A stretch of DNA of 64,000 nucleotides, taken from Terrimonas sp. GTDB lineage: Bacteria; Bacteroidota; Bacteroidia; Chitinophagales; Chitinophagaceae. Under the pieces are notes generated by a model. It had not been told where the DNA came from. It did no database searches and saw only the letters and a list, made by a program, of their open reading frames with translations. Each line of letters begins with the position of its first letter. Positions within the stretch are counted from its first letter, which is position 1. Below are positions 28,801 to 37,858 of this stretch, piece by piece. The stretch covers positions 248,001-312,000 of the forward strand of contig NZ_QCZJ01000001.1 of NCBI RefSeq assembly GCF_003075435.1. The letters are read 5' to 3'. Position numbers and translations under genes: made by a program.

Positions 28801-31398
28801 CCCTTCCGGCATGTTGATACCAACATAACTTTTAAAAGGACTATAGGGCAATACCATATTATCTACGCTGAAAGCGCCACTCGGTTCAAATACTTTTACC
28901 AGCATACTGGCACTCAGCATACCCGGCGCGTTTTTGCCTACTTCAAAATTCGCATTCACCGGCGCAGTACCTTCTGCATTCAGTGTTCCGTCAAATATTG
29001 TTTTAGTTTCTGTTTTATAAGATGTAGTGGGATCATCAAAATGGTATTGAGGATATTGCTTAAAGCTTGTTCCTCTTGCATACAGAGAAGCCTGTATATT
29101 GGCTTTAAGATTTTTTGCAGGCGCGCCAAATAACCATTTTGAATTAAGGGTGCCGCTGGTAGCCGCGTTTTTGCCCAATACTACATCTTTACCAAAATCA
29201 AGATCGATTTTTAAGCGGTTAGGCATTACCGTTTCCACCTTAAGTCGCTTTTCAAATACAGCTCCGCCCGCTTTGACTTTTGCCAGCCAGTTACCTGTTG
29301 GTGAAGCCGCATCTGTTGCAACCGTAAACAGGTAAAAACCATGCTCCCCTTTTGTGGTGATCATCTTTTTATACAACTGCCCCTGCGGATTTATCAAATT
29401 AAACTCTACCGGGTGATCTTCAGGCAACTTATTGCCCTTATCTTCTACTACAAAATTGATATACATAGTATCGCCCGGGCGCCATACGCCTCTCTCACCA
29501 AAAATAAATCCTTTGAGCCCGTTCTTCACTTCTTCTCCCGCCACATCAAAACGGCTCAGCATTAAAGAATTGCCATCATCCAGCTTCAGGTATCCCTTCT
29601 CGTTAGCTCTTTTAGCAACCAGCAGGTAAGGTTTCTTTTTCAGGTCGAATGAAGCAAAACCTTCTTTATCACTCTTTGTTTTAAACAATACCTGCTGCTG
29701 GTAATCAAGCAGCTCAAGATCAACATCAGCCATTGGCTGCGCGGTGAGTATATCCGTAACAATAATTTTCATACTGTTATCTGTTCCGCGTTTTGCGGTA
29801 AGGCCGATGTTAGATGCCAGCACATTACGGCTTGCCCATCTTTCCCGGTTATAATAGGAAGGGCTGCATGGATCATCTCTTTTACGCCAGTTATAACCGT
29901 AAGGATAATATGCATTATATACTTTCCAGAAACCGTCATCGCTATCAGGACCGGTTGTTTCACTTTCTTCATCATACCAGTTATATCCATAGTCTTCGTC
30001 TTCATCATCTCCGGCTTTCTTATTATCCTCTGAGCAATTGTACAATGAATATTCAGGACGGAAACCAATGGTTACATGATATATAGCACCAGGCTCTGTT
30101 TTAAGGTATTTATCTATATCAAGGGAGAATTTTTGTTTTTTGTGAAGGTCAAGTGTTTTATCATTATCCAGGCGGATGGTTTGCTGCACCACAGGAGTGG
30201 CTACACGGCGAAGATCAGATTCTCCGTCAATATTATTCACCTGCAGAAACTGCGGAATATTATTTTCATAAATCTTTATAATACTTACATCTACCGCGCC
30301 CAGGTTTACGCTTTCAAAGGGCAACACCAGCTTACCTGTATTGGGTAATATCACACCACGGCCGCGTATCGTTACAGCCGGCAACCTGTTTTCGAAAAAC
30401 AGGTTAGCACTGAAAGTTTTTTGTAATTTTTTGTTCCATATATTCTCAATGCCTTCGTTAACACTCACGGAATAATTTCCATCAAAATCATCAGCTACAT
30501 ATAATTTCACCTCGCTGCCATCAATGCTATAACTTAAGTCAACTTTATTACTGATGGTGATCAGTCCATTCAGTTGCTGGCTGGTGGCAATAGCGTCAGA
30601 AAACTGTACCAGCACATAATTCTCCGCGTTCTGCACAGCGCGAACGGCCAGCACCTTAAAATCACCCGCCGCAGGAACTTCAATAATTTTTTCTCCTTTA
30701 TCTTTTATATCAAGCGCGGCGCCATCCCATTGCAATTGCAGGTTAGCAGCTGCATTGCTGCGTTTAATATTTTCAACAATAAACTTATGGGTACGTGCCT
30801 GCTCATTATGCTCCCATTTGATGGCTGTTGATTTTCCGGCATATATAACAACCAGTATTTTTTCTACAGCTGCAGCCGTTTCTATATCCGCAGTTTCAAC
30901 AAGGCCGGTAAGCTGCATCATATCTTTTGAATTGCCTGTAACCTTCAACCCGTTTTCAGTAACGGTAAATGCCGGCTTAATAGCCTGCACATTAAAGCTG
31001 AAGGTTTTAAAATCATCCGGCACAGTGGTGGTATTGCCCAACTTAAAGTTTACGGTATACAGCTGATCCGGCTTCAGGTTTTCATCAGGTTTAAACTCAA
31101 TTGTTCTTGCATCAACCCAATAGGCTTTACCTTTTACCGAAGGTGAAAAGCTGAACAGCGCTTCTTTCAGTGGTTCATTAACAGTGTGCGTAGAAGGCGT
31201 TTCTTCGGTTAGGCGTACCCGTATAGCAGCGGCTTTTGAAATTACGCCGGAAGTATATCCATCAATATATTTGCTGAATTCAGGGTTTACCGCTTTGATC
31301 TTTTCTTTTTTGTTACAGGCTACCGTAAGGAGCATGGTACAGAAAGCGAGAAAAAAAACAGGCATTTTAATAAAGGAACGGGTAAAAGCATTCATCAT
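25801..31398 (-). CDS. Bacterial alpha-2-macroglobulin lipoprotein
   Basis: 1865 residues. The signal peptide ends in a lipobox (LTVACNKK), so it is a lipoprotein facing the periplasm. A series of macroglobulin-like beta domains is followed by ANVYANVSLLQPH, MAYCIAIVDEGLLDLTRFK and a thioester domain with YPYGCIEQTTSAVFPQ at about residue 1375; the CxEQ thioester motif is intact. Proteins of this family trap proteases entering the periplasm and are encoded beside PbpC, which repairs peptidoglycan. An acidic low-complexity stretch (DDEDEDYGYNWYDEESE) lies near residue 455. Confidence 0.95.
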   Translation of the reverse strand: MMNAFTRSFIKMPVFFLAFCTMLLTVACNKKEKIKAVNPEFSKYIDGYTSGVISKAAAIRVRLTEETPSTHTVNEPLKEALFSFSPSVKGKAYWVDARTIEFKPDENLKPDQLYTVNFKLGNTTTVPDDFKTFSFNVQAIKPAFTVTENGLKVTGNSKDMMQLTGLVETADIETAAAVEKILVVIYAGKSTAIKWEHNEQARTHKFIVENIKRSNAAANLQLQWDGAALDIKDKGEKIIEVPAAGDFKVLAVRAVQNAENYVLVQFSDAIATSQQLNGLITISNKVDLSYSIDGSEVKLYVADDFDGNYSVSVNEGIENIWNKKLQKTFSANLFFENRLPAVTIRGRGVILPNTGKLVLPFESVNLGAVDVSIIKIYENNIPQFLQVNNIDGESDLRRVATPVVQQTIRLDNDKTLDLHKKQKFSLDIDKYLKTEPGAIYHVTIGFRPEYSLYNCSEDNKKAGDDEDEDYGYNWYDEESETTGPDSDDGFWKVYNAYYPYGYNWRKRDDPCSPSYYNRERWASRNVLASNIGLTAKRGTDNSMKIIVTDILTAQPMADVDLELLDYQQQVLFKTKSDKEGFASFDLKKKPYLLVAKRANEKGYLKLDDGNSLMLSRFDVAGEEVKNGLKGFIFGERGVWRPGDTMYINFVVEDKGNKLPEDHPVEFNLINPQGQLYKKMITTKGEHGFYLFTVATDAASPTGNWLAKVKAGGAVFEKRLKVETVMPNRLKIDLDFGKDVVLGKNAATSGTLNSKWLFGAPAKNLKANIQASLYARGTSFKQYPQYHFDDPTTSYKTETKTIFDGTLNAEGTAPVNANFEVGKNAPGMLSASMLVKVFEPSGAFSVDNMVLPYSPFKSYVGINMPEGPKPWKFLLTDKTYELPVVNVNAEGKPLTGTQTVKVEIYRVSWRWWWDNTGDGLSNFTQDTYNKLLKKDTLRLTNGIGKWSFSAPGGEWGRYLVLVRDMQSGHTTGQVVYFDDPWWQSRSNADDPSAAAMLSFTTDKQKYNVGEDVTLNIPSSKGGRALISIESGSRVIKTDWIETQQGQTIYKFRAEPGMAPNVYANVSLLQPHAQTVNDLPIRMYGVMPVLIEDKNTVLKPVINMPDALRPEQNSSITVSETSDKPMAYCIAIVDEGLLDLTRFKTPDPHAAFYAREALGVKSWDLFDNVIGAWGGGLERILTIGGDEAAGGGAKEKRANRFKPVVKYMGPFYLGKGEKKTHTFRLPQYIGSVRAMVVAAADGAYGFADKTVTVKKPLMILGTMPRVLGPSETIKLPVTVFAMENNIKHVTVNLAANAFLQPVGSASQQVSFTTPGEQMVYFDVKVKEHTGIGKVKITASGGNEKSDFDVELDVRNPSPVVTNVLTATIAAGSRWNETVVPIGIPANTKATLEISGIPPINLEKRLDYLIQYPYGCIEQTTSAVFPQLVLNQLTDLSDRKKADIEKNVRRGIERYKEFQRPDGGFSYWPGLMESDEWGTNYAGHFLLKAQERGYIVPVEMLQQWTTYQRGKANAWAPSTTNFYGGDLTQAYRLYLLALAKSPEIGAMNRLKEFKYLSPEAKWRLAAAYQLAGQQKTAANLIAGLPTTFEQRKSPGYTYGSSLRDQAMVLETLTLMGKRSEAEAVLNDISANLASESWYSTQTTAYSLIAIAAYCGANPSGEKIIATVTANGKNVDISSRSYIAQTAVNAADANKNVSVVNKGNNTLYVRLIVQGQPLTGEGIPVKNNQDILSLAVSYLTLDGKPIGSIDQLQQGTDFVAKVSIRNPGIRGRYDNMTLSQIFPGGWEILNTRMLDNEGSFKSSPFTYQDVRDDRVYTHFNIREGETLTYYVMLNAAYLGRYFLPGTYCEAMYDNTISAGVQGKWVEVVR

Positions 31399-31489
31399 AT
31401 AGAAAGGCGTTTAATCTGCTGTAAAGCAAGATAAATTTTATCAATTACACTATAGCGCACATCACAGGTTTTGGTTAAATGTTTTATAA

Positions 31490-31515
31490 CATTATTGTCC
31501 GGCAAATTGTAATAA
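31490..31515 (-). repeat. 26-nt dyad sequence, second copy of 13848-13873
   Basis: The reverse complement differs at one base from 13848-13873 (T in the first copy, C here). The centre TTGTC-C-GACAA is a perfect palindrome in the first copy. It lies about 92 bp upstream of the alpha-2-macroglobulin start, a possible regulatory position. The other copy is downstream of the ClC gene. Confidence 0.55.
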
Positions 31516-31699
31516 GCATTTTAAATTCAGTTAATCGCCTCACCCCTCCCGATAGCTATCGGGGCTCCCCGCGGAGAGAGAACCTGCTATAGTAAAGGGA
31601 TTGAGCTATTTCATAATATTTTTAACCGGACAGCAGTGTTTTTATCAATACAAATATTGAATTAAGCACAGGCTGCGTATAAAAAAAACAGCCTTAATT

Positions 31700-31845
31700 T
31701 TTTTTGTCTCCGCTGCCGGTGGATTACATATCACCTGCTTCAAAAAGAAACGCTGCTTTTTGTCTTTTGAAAAAAATGCACTACTCGTTTTTTCAATTCC
31801 GCCTTTGGTGTAGCCAGACAAAAGAGGTGCCAACCCGGTTACCTG
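31700..31845 (-). repeat. Dispersed element of about 145 bp (copy A)
   Basis: Read on the minus strand it aligns with 60571-60705: CCGGGTTGGC/CCGGGTTAGC, CCTCTTTT, AAGGCGnAATTGAAAAAA, then a run TTTTTTCAAAAGACAAAAAG identical in both, and near the end CCGCCGGC/CCACCGGC with CAAAAAA. Both copies could encode GxIEK-xx-S-x-FF-x-K, so a shared tiny frame is possible, but each is also AT-rich and near gene ends. Confidence 0.65.
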
Positions 31846-31929
31846 TAAGGATTTATGCATGGTGATATCAATATAATTTTACCTGCCAGGTATTTGCGTT
31901 CTGAATACTAATACCATAAAAAATTTATT

Positions 31930-32580
31930 TCATGTAACAACCCATACCATGCAAAGCTGCTCAAATAAATGAAATGGCAGCGTGAAATGTGCCGGCGCTT
32001 CTTTTAAAAAAGATGCCTGAATGATTCCGTCGCCTGATGCTTTCAAACCCTCTGTTTTCAAACGTATATGCTCGCTGAAATCCACTTCACCATTGCCATA
32101 CCATTTAAAAACCGCTTCCTTCGCGCTCCATAAAAGCGTGAGCTTTCTTATCATATCCGCATCGGCGTCATGTTCAATACAGGCGCTGCTTCGTTCAACC
32201 GCTTCCCATTCTACCGCATGCAAAAACTTATGGCGAACACGCGCCACTTTAGGGGTTGGTATTTCTATATCAATGCCTACCCGCTGGTGAGTGCTGACAA
32301 TCGCTGCGGCGTAATCACCGCAATGTGATATGGAAAAATGAAAAGCATCGTCTGGCAGATAGGGTTTCTTAGTACTGGCTATTCGTATAAGGTCAAAAGG
32401 AAATTCAGGGAACAGCAGCCGCAGAATATACCTGCCTGCCAGGTGCTGTAGCCGCTTATGCGGATGAGTGATATCCCGCTGCAAAGGCACCTGTGCAATA
32501 AAGTAGCTTTCCGGCTCGGTAATATGCCAAACCGCCAGCCGGGTGTACTCGTTAATATTATGTTGATAAAATAAAGGCAT
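31930..32580 (-). CDS. 4'-phosphopantetheinyl transferase (Sfp-type)
   Basis: Transfers phosphopantetheine from CoA to a serine on acyl- or peptidyl-carrier proteins. 216 residues from MPLFYQHNINEYTRLAVWHI; the additional 17 codons up to 32631 are unconserved. Signatures are FSISHCGDYAAAIV, the magnesium site VGIDIEIPTPKV and LLWSAKEAVFKWYG. The size is that of the Sfp class rather than the small AcpS class, so it may serve fatty acid synthesis or a secondary pathway. No polyketide or peptide synthetase is nearby. Confidence 0.92.
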   Translation of the reverse strand: MPLFYQHNINEYTRLAVWHITEPESYFIAQVPLQRDITHPHKRLQHLAGRYILRLLFPEFPFDLIRIASTKKPYLPDDAFHFSISHCGDYAAAIVSTHQRVGIDIEIPTPKVARVRHKFLHAVEWEAVERSSACIEHDADADMIRKLTLLWSAKEAVFKWYGNGEVDFSEHIRLKTEGLKASGDGIIQASFLKEAPAHFTLPFHLFEQLCMVWVVT

Positions 32581-32805
32581 TACCCAAAACGAAATGCGAA
32601 ATTCGCCTGCTGTAAGCAAATTGTCAAACAATTATTTTTGATTGACAATACATTAAGAAGTTAAGATGTAGTAAGCAGCAGCCTTATTATCATTAATGAT
32701 CATAAAACCAGCAAATTGCTGTATCCTTACCTAATCTCAACTCATTAATGTTTAAATAACAGCTTAAAATAATTTCATACAAAATAACTATATAATTCTA
32801 CCGGA

Positions 32806-33342
32806 ATGATCTTATCCGACAAGCGTATACTCGAAGAAATTGAAAAGAAAACAATTGTATTATCACCTTACCGCCGCGAATGCCTTGGCAGCAACTCTTA
32901 CGATGTGCATCTCGGCAAATGGCTGGCCACTTACCGCGATCATATTCTTGATGCCAAAAAACATAATGAAATAGAGCATTTTGAAATTCCTGATGAGGGC
33001 TTTGTATTATACCCCCATGTGTTTTACCTGGGCGTAACGCTTGAGTACACAGAAACGCATGCGCATGTGCCTTTTCTTGAGGGAAAATCCTCCACGGGAA
33101 GGCTGGGCATAGATATTCACGCTACAGCAGGAAAGGGTGATGTAGGTTTTTGTGGCAACTGGACGCTGGAGATATCCGTAAAACAACCGGTGCGTATATA
33201 TAAAGGCATGCCTGTAGGGCAACTGATCTATTTCCCGGTGGAAGGAGAAATTGAAGAAAAATACAACCAGAAAAAAAGCGCCAAATACAGCGGGCAGCCG
33301 GATAAACCCGTGGAGAGCATGATGTGGAAGAATAAATTCTAA
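32806..33342 (+). CDS. dcd: dCTP deaminase
   Basis: Converts dCTP to dUTP for thymidylate synthesis. 178 residues with MILSDKRILEEI at the start, SNSYDVHLGKWL, the triphosphate loop EGKSSTGRLGIDIHATAG and the catalytic glutamate in NWTLEISVKQPVRIYKGMPVGQL. The C-terminal YNQKKSAKYSGQ closes over the nucleotide in this family. Immediately after the stop is an 11-bp GC-rich hairpin that may serve as its terminator. Confidence 0.95.
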   Translation: MILSDKRILEEIEKKTIVLSPYRRECLGSNSYDVHLGKWLATYRDHILDAKKHNEIEHFEIPDEGFVLYPHVFYLGVTLEYTETHAHVPFLEGKSSTGRLGIDIHATAGKGDVGFCGNWTLEISVKQPVRIYKGMPVGQLIYFPVEGEIEEKYNQKKSAKYSGQPDKPVESMMWKNKF

Positions 33343-33672
33343 TTCCCTCACCCCCGGCCCCTCTCCACGGAGTGGAGAGGGGTGACTAAATTCCCGGCAG
33401 TTTTAAAAATGGTAAGAGCGGCAACCCGAAGATAGAAAGACCAGAAATGTGAAAACGGATAAACGTCTTGTTTGGATATATTTTGCAGATGATGTGGTAG
33501 TGATATAGCCTGGATTTATGCTGCAGCGCCGCTCCCCGCCATTACATGGAGAGAGAGAATGAGGTTGAGGTTCTAGCTGATGTGGTAGCAATATAGTTTG
33601 TACTTTTTCTGTAGCACCGTCTCCCTCCGTTGCGCAGAGAGGGATAAGAAGGTGAGGTAAACAACTCTAACG
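33343..33672. repeat. Spacer with GGAGAGG-type palindromic repeats
   Basis: CCCCTCTCCAC (33358-33368) and GTGGAGAGGGG (33372-33382) form a perfect 11-bp hairpin without a T-tract. Related CTCTCCnnCGnnGGAGAG segments recur at about 33530-33560 and 33625-33660, and outside this spacer at about 31560 and 40970-41060. TAGCTGATGTGGTAG-like and GATGTGGTAGTGATATAG segments at 33491 and 33577 also repeat each other. No gene is visible. Confidence 0.6.
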
Positions 33673-35835
33673 ATGACAAAAAATAGTATATACTTCCTGC
33701 TTGCATCTATCCTCTTTATTATATCCTGTAATGATAAAAAATCAACCGCAGCCAACACCGGCTGGACGGCTTATGGTGGTAATAAAGCAAACAACCATTA
33801 CTCCTCTCTTGCACAAATCGATACCGCCAATACCTCCCGGCTTAAAGTTGCATGGCAGTTCAGCACAGGCGATGGAGATAATATGACCCAGATGCAGGTA
33901 AACCCGCTGATCATTGATACTACCATGTATATAATATCTCCGCGGCTGAAGCTTATTGCTCTTCATGCTGCTACCGGTAACCCCATTTGGACATACGATC
34001 CTGTTGCTGATTCTGCAGGTGAAAACCGCAATGGCAAATTTTCGTTTAATGTATACCGTGGCACAAGCTATTATAAAAACGATACCAGCCAACCAAGGCT
34101 GTTTTTCAGTGCCAACTCAAAACTTTATTGCATCAATGCCAATACAGGAAAGCCAATAACAGGCTTTGGCACTAATGGTAAAATTGATTTACATAATGAC
34201 CTGCGCGAAGGTGCGGAAAACCTATATGTTATTTCCACAACACCCGGCATGATCTATAAAGACATGATCATTGTAGGCACAAGAGTGGAAGAAGGTCCTA
34301 TAGCTGCCCCCGGACATATACGCGCCTATGACGTACACACCGGTAAGCTCCGCTGGATTTTTCATACCATACCACAGCCCGGCGAACCTGGCTTTGAAAC
34401 CTGGGACGATACACTTGCTTACAAACATATCGGCGGCGCCAACGCGTGGGCCGGCTTCAGTCTTGACGAAGAAAAAGGCATATTGTTTTCTCCCACAGGC
34501 TCCGCCTCTTTTGATTTTTACGGCGGTAAAAGGACAGGCAATAACCTGTACGCTAATTGCGTGCTGGCGCTTGATGCCGGCACAGGCAAACGCATCTGGC
34601 ATTTTCAAACCGTGCATCACGATGTATGGGACAGGGACCTGCCCACAGCTCCCATTCCTGTAACGCTTACAAAAGAAGGGGAAAAAATTGAGGCAGTGGC
34701 GCAGGTTACCAAAAGCGGTTATGTATTTGTGTTAGACAGGGCAACAGGCAAACCTGTTTACCCGGTAGAAGAAGTACCTGTGCCAACAGAAACATCCCTG
34801 ACCGGAGAAAAGCTCTCCCCTACTCAGCCGGTACCCACCGTGCCCAAACCTTTTGTGCGGCAGGTGTTAACGGAAAACGATCTGAATACACTGGTTGCCG
34901 ATTCATCTTACCAGGATATTAAAAAAAGACTTGCATCTTATAAAACCGGCAATATGTTCAATGCCCCAACCAAAGAAGGAACGGTTATCTTTCCCGGCTT
35001 TGATGGCGGCGCGGAATGGGGTGGATCCGGCTTTGACCCTGCAACGGGGATACTATATGTAAATGCCAGCGAAATGCCATGGATACTTACAATGGTAGAC
35101 GTAAAGCAGAAGGCAAGAGGCACCGAAACCAACCAGCAGGCAGCCAGGCGACTATATACTGCGTTGTGCATGAACTGCCATGGAGCAGACAGGCAGGGCG
35201 CCGGAAATTTTCCTGCTATTAAAAACGCAAAGGAAAAATATACGCCACAGCAGTTTTTCTCGCTGCTCACATCAGGCAGAAGAATGATGCCTGCTTTTGC
35301 ACAACTCAGCGAAGCAGAGAAACAGGCGCTTGCATCTTTTATTCTGGATGAAAAACAAAACCAGCAAAAAGCATTTGTGCAGCCACCCAAACCCGAAGAT
35401 GAATATTATCACCTGCCTTACAACTCCACAGGGTATCACAAGTTCCTTACCCAGGAAGGGTATCCTGCGGTTGCCCCACCTTGGGGCACATTAAATGCCA
35501 TCAACCTTAATACAGGTGAGCTGGTTTGGAAACAGGTATTGGGTGATTATCCTGAACTGAAAGAAAAAGGATATCATACCGGCACAGAAAACTATGGTGG
35601 GCCCGTTATTACAGCAGGCGGTGTATTATTTATCGCCGCCACCAGCGACAGTAAATTCAGGGTATTCAACAAAGCAACCGGCGCTTTATTATTCGAAACA
35701 AACTTACCGGCGCCCGGCTTTGCCACACCGGCAACCTATTCCATAAACGGCAAACAATACGTGGTAATAGCCTGCGGAGGCGGCAAGCTCGGCAAACCGG
35801 GCGGGGATAGTTATGTGACTTTCGCGCTGCCATAA
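33673..35835 (+). CDS. PQQ-dependent dehydrogenase lipoprotein with cytochrome c domain
   Basis: 720 residues. The signal peptide ends in a lipobox (LFIISCNDKK). The N-terminal beta-propeller shows repeats such as LYCINANTGKPITGFG, IRAYDVHTGKLRWIFH and VFVLDRATGKPVYPVEEV, and AWAGFSLDEEKGILFSPTG and FQTVHHDVWDRDLP match quinoprotein glucose-type dehydrogenases. A cytochrome c domain is inserted near residue 500 (ALCMNCHGADRQGAGNFPA, CxxCH haem site, with a Met in GRRMMPAF as likely axial ligand). It probably oxidises a sugar or alcohol at the periplasmic face and passes electrons to the haem. Confidence 0.9.
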   Translation: MTKNSIYFLLASILFIISCNDKKSTAANTGWTAYGGNKANNHYSSLAQIDTANTSRLKVAWQFSTGDGDNMTQMQVNPLIIDTTMYIISPRLKLIALHAATGNPIWTYDPVADSAGENRNGKFSFNVYRGTSYYKNDTSQPRLFFSANSKLYCINANTGKPITGFGTNGKIDLHNDLREGAENLYVISTTPGMIYKDMIIVGTRVEEGPIAAPGHIRAYDVHTGKLRWIFHTIPQPGEPGFETWDDTLAYKHIGGANAWAGFSLDEEKGILFSPTGSASFDFYGGKRTGNNLYANCVLALDAGTGKRIWHFQTVHHDVWDRDLPTAPIPVTLTKEGEKIEAVAQVTKSGYVFVLDRATGKPVYPVEEVPVPTETSLTGEKLSPTQPVPTVPKPFVRQVLTENDLNTLVADSSYQDIKKRLASYKTGNMFNAPTKEGTVIFPGFDGGAEWGGSGFDPATGILYVNASEMPWILTMVDVKQKARGTETNQQAARRLYTALCMNCHGADRQGAGNFPAIKNAKEKYTPQQFFSLLTSGRRMMPAFAQLSEAEKQALASFILDEKQNQQKAFVQPPKPEDEYYHLPYNSTGYHKFLTQEGYPAVAPPWGTLNAINLNTGELVWKQVLGDYPELKEKGYHTGTENYGGPVITAGGVLFIAATSDSKFRVFNKATGALLFETNLPAPGFATPATYSINGKQYVVIACGGGKLGKPGGDSYVTFALP

Positions 35836-36196
35836 TATTTATAAAAAAATGGTGCTGCTTTTATTTCCGCATTCCAAAGCTTATGGCTAACTTTTACATG
35901 CACCTACAGGGTAGTCAATAAAGAAGAAAATATGGAACAAGCATTGGTGCTGCTATCAGGCTATTATTGCGTCGCACACTTGTACGTTCGGTAATACTAC
36001 TCAGCAGGTAAACGACCCTTTACAGCATTACAATATCGTTGATTAACCTTTTGTAAAAAGTAAAGAGCAGTTCGTGAGAAGTGAGCGATGAAACGCGGGT
36101 TTTCACGTTTCCCGCTTCTTCGTTTAATGTTTTTCTTTTCACATCTCTCCTCCACGTTTAACCATAAAACACTCATGTAACTGAGCGGGCGAAACT
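35836..36196. other. Gene-free spacer before the recombinase gene
   Basis: No convincing gene. A nested hairpin lies at about 36076-36121, with arms AGAAG/CTTCT, GAAACG/CGTTTC and GCGGG/CCCGC. GGTGCTGCTT and GGTGCTGCTA repeat at 35871 and 35949. This spacer separates the housekeeping region from the accessory island. Confidence 0.5.
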
Positions 36197-37409
36197 ATGC
36201 AAAACACCAAACAAAAAATCAGATTAACACCCTTAATACATAAGGGAAGCACATGGATTGGCATACATTTTCCACATTTGCCGGATTTACAAAAGGCAGT
36301 TAGAAAAACCAGGCAAATAAAATGGAGCGAATCCAATAAATGCTGGTACCTGCCTTTTACAAGAGCCTGTTATGATGAATTGCTGAAAAATATTGAACCG
36401 TTTGCAGCTATTGACAACAGCGCTTTAAAGCAATATAAAAAAGCCCCTGTCCATGTGCCTGCTAAGCCGGCAATTAATGTACAGGCTTTATATCAAACTA
36501 TGCGCAGCAATAACATAAAACCCGCGGCAGATATTAATCCCGTTAACCGGCATGTTTTACCGGCAATGCATCAAACTTTAGTATTAAAAGCATACAGCCC
36601 TTCCACTATCAGAACATACCTGAATGAGATGAGCGTTTTTTTACAGGCTATAAAAGCAACCAGTGCAGATGAATTTCCCATTAACCGCATCAAAAGTTAC
36701 CTGCAATATTGTTTTGAAATGCTGAAGCTGAGTGAAAACACTTTGCACATCCGGATAAATGCCCTGAAATTTTATTATGAACAGGTATTGAAAAAAGAAG
36801 AAATTTTTTTGGGAAATACCGAGACCAAAAAGAGGCATACAATTGCCCAGGCTATTGAATGAAGCAGAGTTAGTTAAACTGTTTAATTCCCTGCCTAATA
36901 AAAAACATAAGGCAATGCTGTTTACGGCATATAGTGCAGGATTAAGAGTGAGCGAAATTGTAGCATTAAAGATCAGGGACATTGACAGTAAACGTATGCA
37001 GCTATTTATTGAGAAAGCAAAAGGCAAGAAAGACCGCTATGTAAATCTTAGCCCTGTTTTACTTGACATCCTAAGAAATTATGTAAAAACATATATACCG
37101 AAGCCAAAAGTTTACCTTTTCGAATCGGAGCAAACTGGTACCAGTTACCCCACACGCACCGTGCAGCAAATTTTCAATAATGCCAAACACAAAGCCGGAA
37201 TTAGAAAAGAAATAGGTGTGCATAGCCTCCGCCATAGTTTTGCCACCCACCTGCTGGATAAAGGAACAGACATCAGGTATATAAAAGACCTTCTGGGACA
37301 TTTTAATATAAAAACTACCAAAAGGTATTTATACGTAAGCAAAAATAAATTGGTAAATATCAGCAGTCCGTTTGATGATTTATGGAAAAATGAGGATATT
37401 GAGTGGTGA
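36197..37409 (+). pseudogene. Tyrosine recombinase/integrase, split by a frameshift at a T7 run
   Basis: The first frame (36197-36862) encodes an N-terminal arm domain and a SAM-like core-binding domain (LKAYSPSTIRTYLNEMSVFL). The second (open from about 36798 to 37409) encodes the catalytic domain with SAGLRVSEIVAL (Arg I), the KGKKDR lysine, VHSLRHSFATHLL (HxxR), LLGHFNIKTTKRYLY and the tyrosine nucleophile. Removing one T from the run at 36804-36810 joins them as EEIFWEIPRPKRGIQLPRLLNEAE without a break, giving about 400 residues. It is either a recent pseudogene or a gene read by slippage on the T-run. The catalytic part lacks the extra helix segment of IntI integron integrases. Confidence 0.85.
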
Positions 37410-37519
37410 AATATTAAAAGTGTATTGTACTAATAACAATACAGAATGTATAACGTTAAATAATTGATTTTCAGCACTGATTTTTTTACTGAATAGCGTA
37501 TTATAACATAAATCTACGT

Positions 37520-37556
37520 GTTGGTGGCAAGCGTAAAGCGACACCCTACAAATTTT
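37520..37556 (+). repeat. First cassette-start core and leader (unit A)
   Basis: GTTGGTGGC at 37520-37528 is the exact reverse complement of GCCACCAAC at 38291-38299, at the other end of the DUF2695/SMI1 unit. It is followed by GCGACACCCTACAAATTTT (37538-37556), similar to GGCACACTCTAAATTTT at 38502-38518 at the start of the next unit. It lies 110 bp after the recombinase stop, where an integration site would be expected. Confidence 0.55.
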
Positions 37557-37560
37557 CAAA

Positions 37561-37857
37561 ATGCCAGACAAGAACGAAAAAGAAAGGCGAAAGCAAATAA
37601 TAGACGACCTTAAAAATAAGGCTGACCAAGAATTTGAAGGCAGTCTTCCAATGAGTAGAGACAACTTCAAAAAATTATTTGACCATTTGGACACACAACT
37701 TAATGACAAAGGTTGCGACGACACAAATAGTTTGACCAAAACATTTTTACTGCAATCCAACATTGAAAAAGTGGACGAAGTTTTGGAATGGTTGGCAGAC
37801 CACGGAGGTTATTGCGACTGCGAAATTTTAGCGAACGTGGAAGAACAGTTTGAATAG
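37561..37857 (+). CDS. DUF2695 protein
   Basis: 98-residue cytoplasmic protein. A charged N-terminus (MPDKNEKERRKQIIDDLKNK) precedes the family core FKKLFDHLDTQLNDKGCDDT and the C-terminal motif LADHGGYCDCEILANVEEQF, which has a Cys-x-Cys. Function unknown for the family. It is the first gene of cassette unit A and ends 1 nt before the ATG of the SMI1 gene, so the two are coupled. Confidence 0.85.
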   Translation: MPDKNEKERRKQIIDDLKNKADQEFEGSLPMSRDNFKKLFDHLDTQLNDKGCDDTNSLTKTFLLQSNIEKVDEVLEWLADHGGYCDCEILANVEEQFE

Positions 37858-37858
37858 C

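Larger units (their letters stand above)
31399..31929. other. Intergenic stretch with three repeat types
   Basis: No convincing gene. It holds the 26-nt dyad at 31490-31515, a CCCGATAGCTATCGGGG palindrome at about 31556 with a CGCGGAGAGAG segment, and a larger repeat copy at 31700-31845. A 71-codon frame (31645-31860, minus) is just a translation of that repeat. Confidence 0.6.

Noticed and set aside
31645-31860. 71-codon minus-strand frame as a gene
   Set aside because: It is fully explained by the dispersed repeat that also occurs at 60571-60705; no start or family features.
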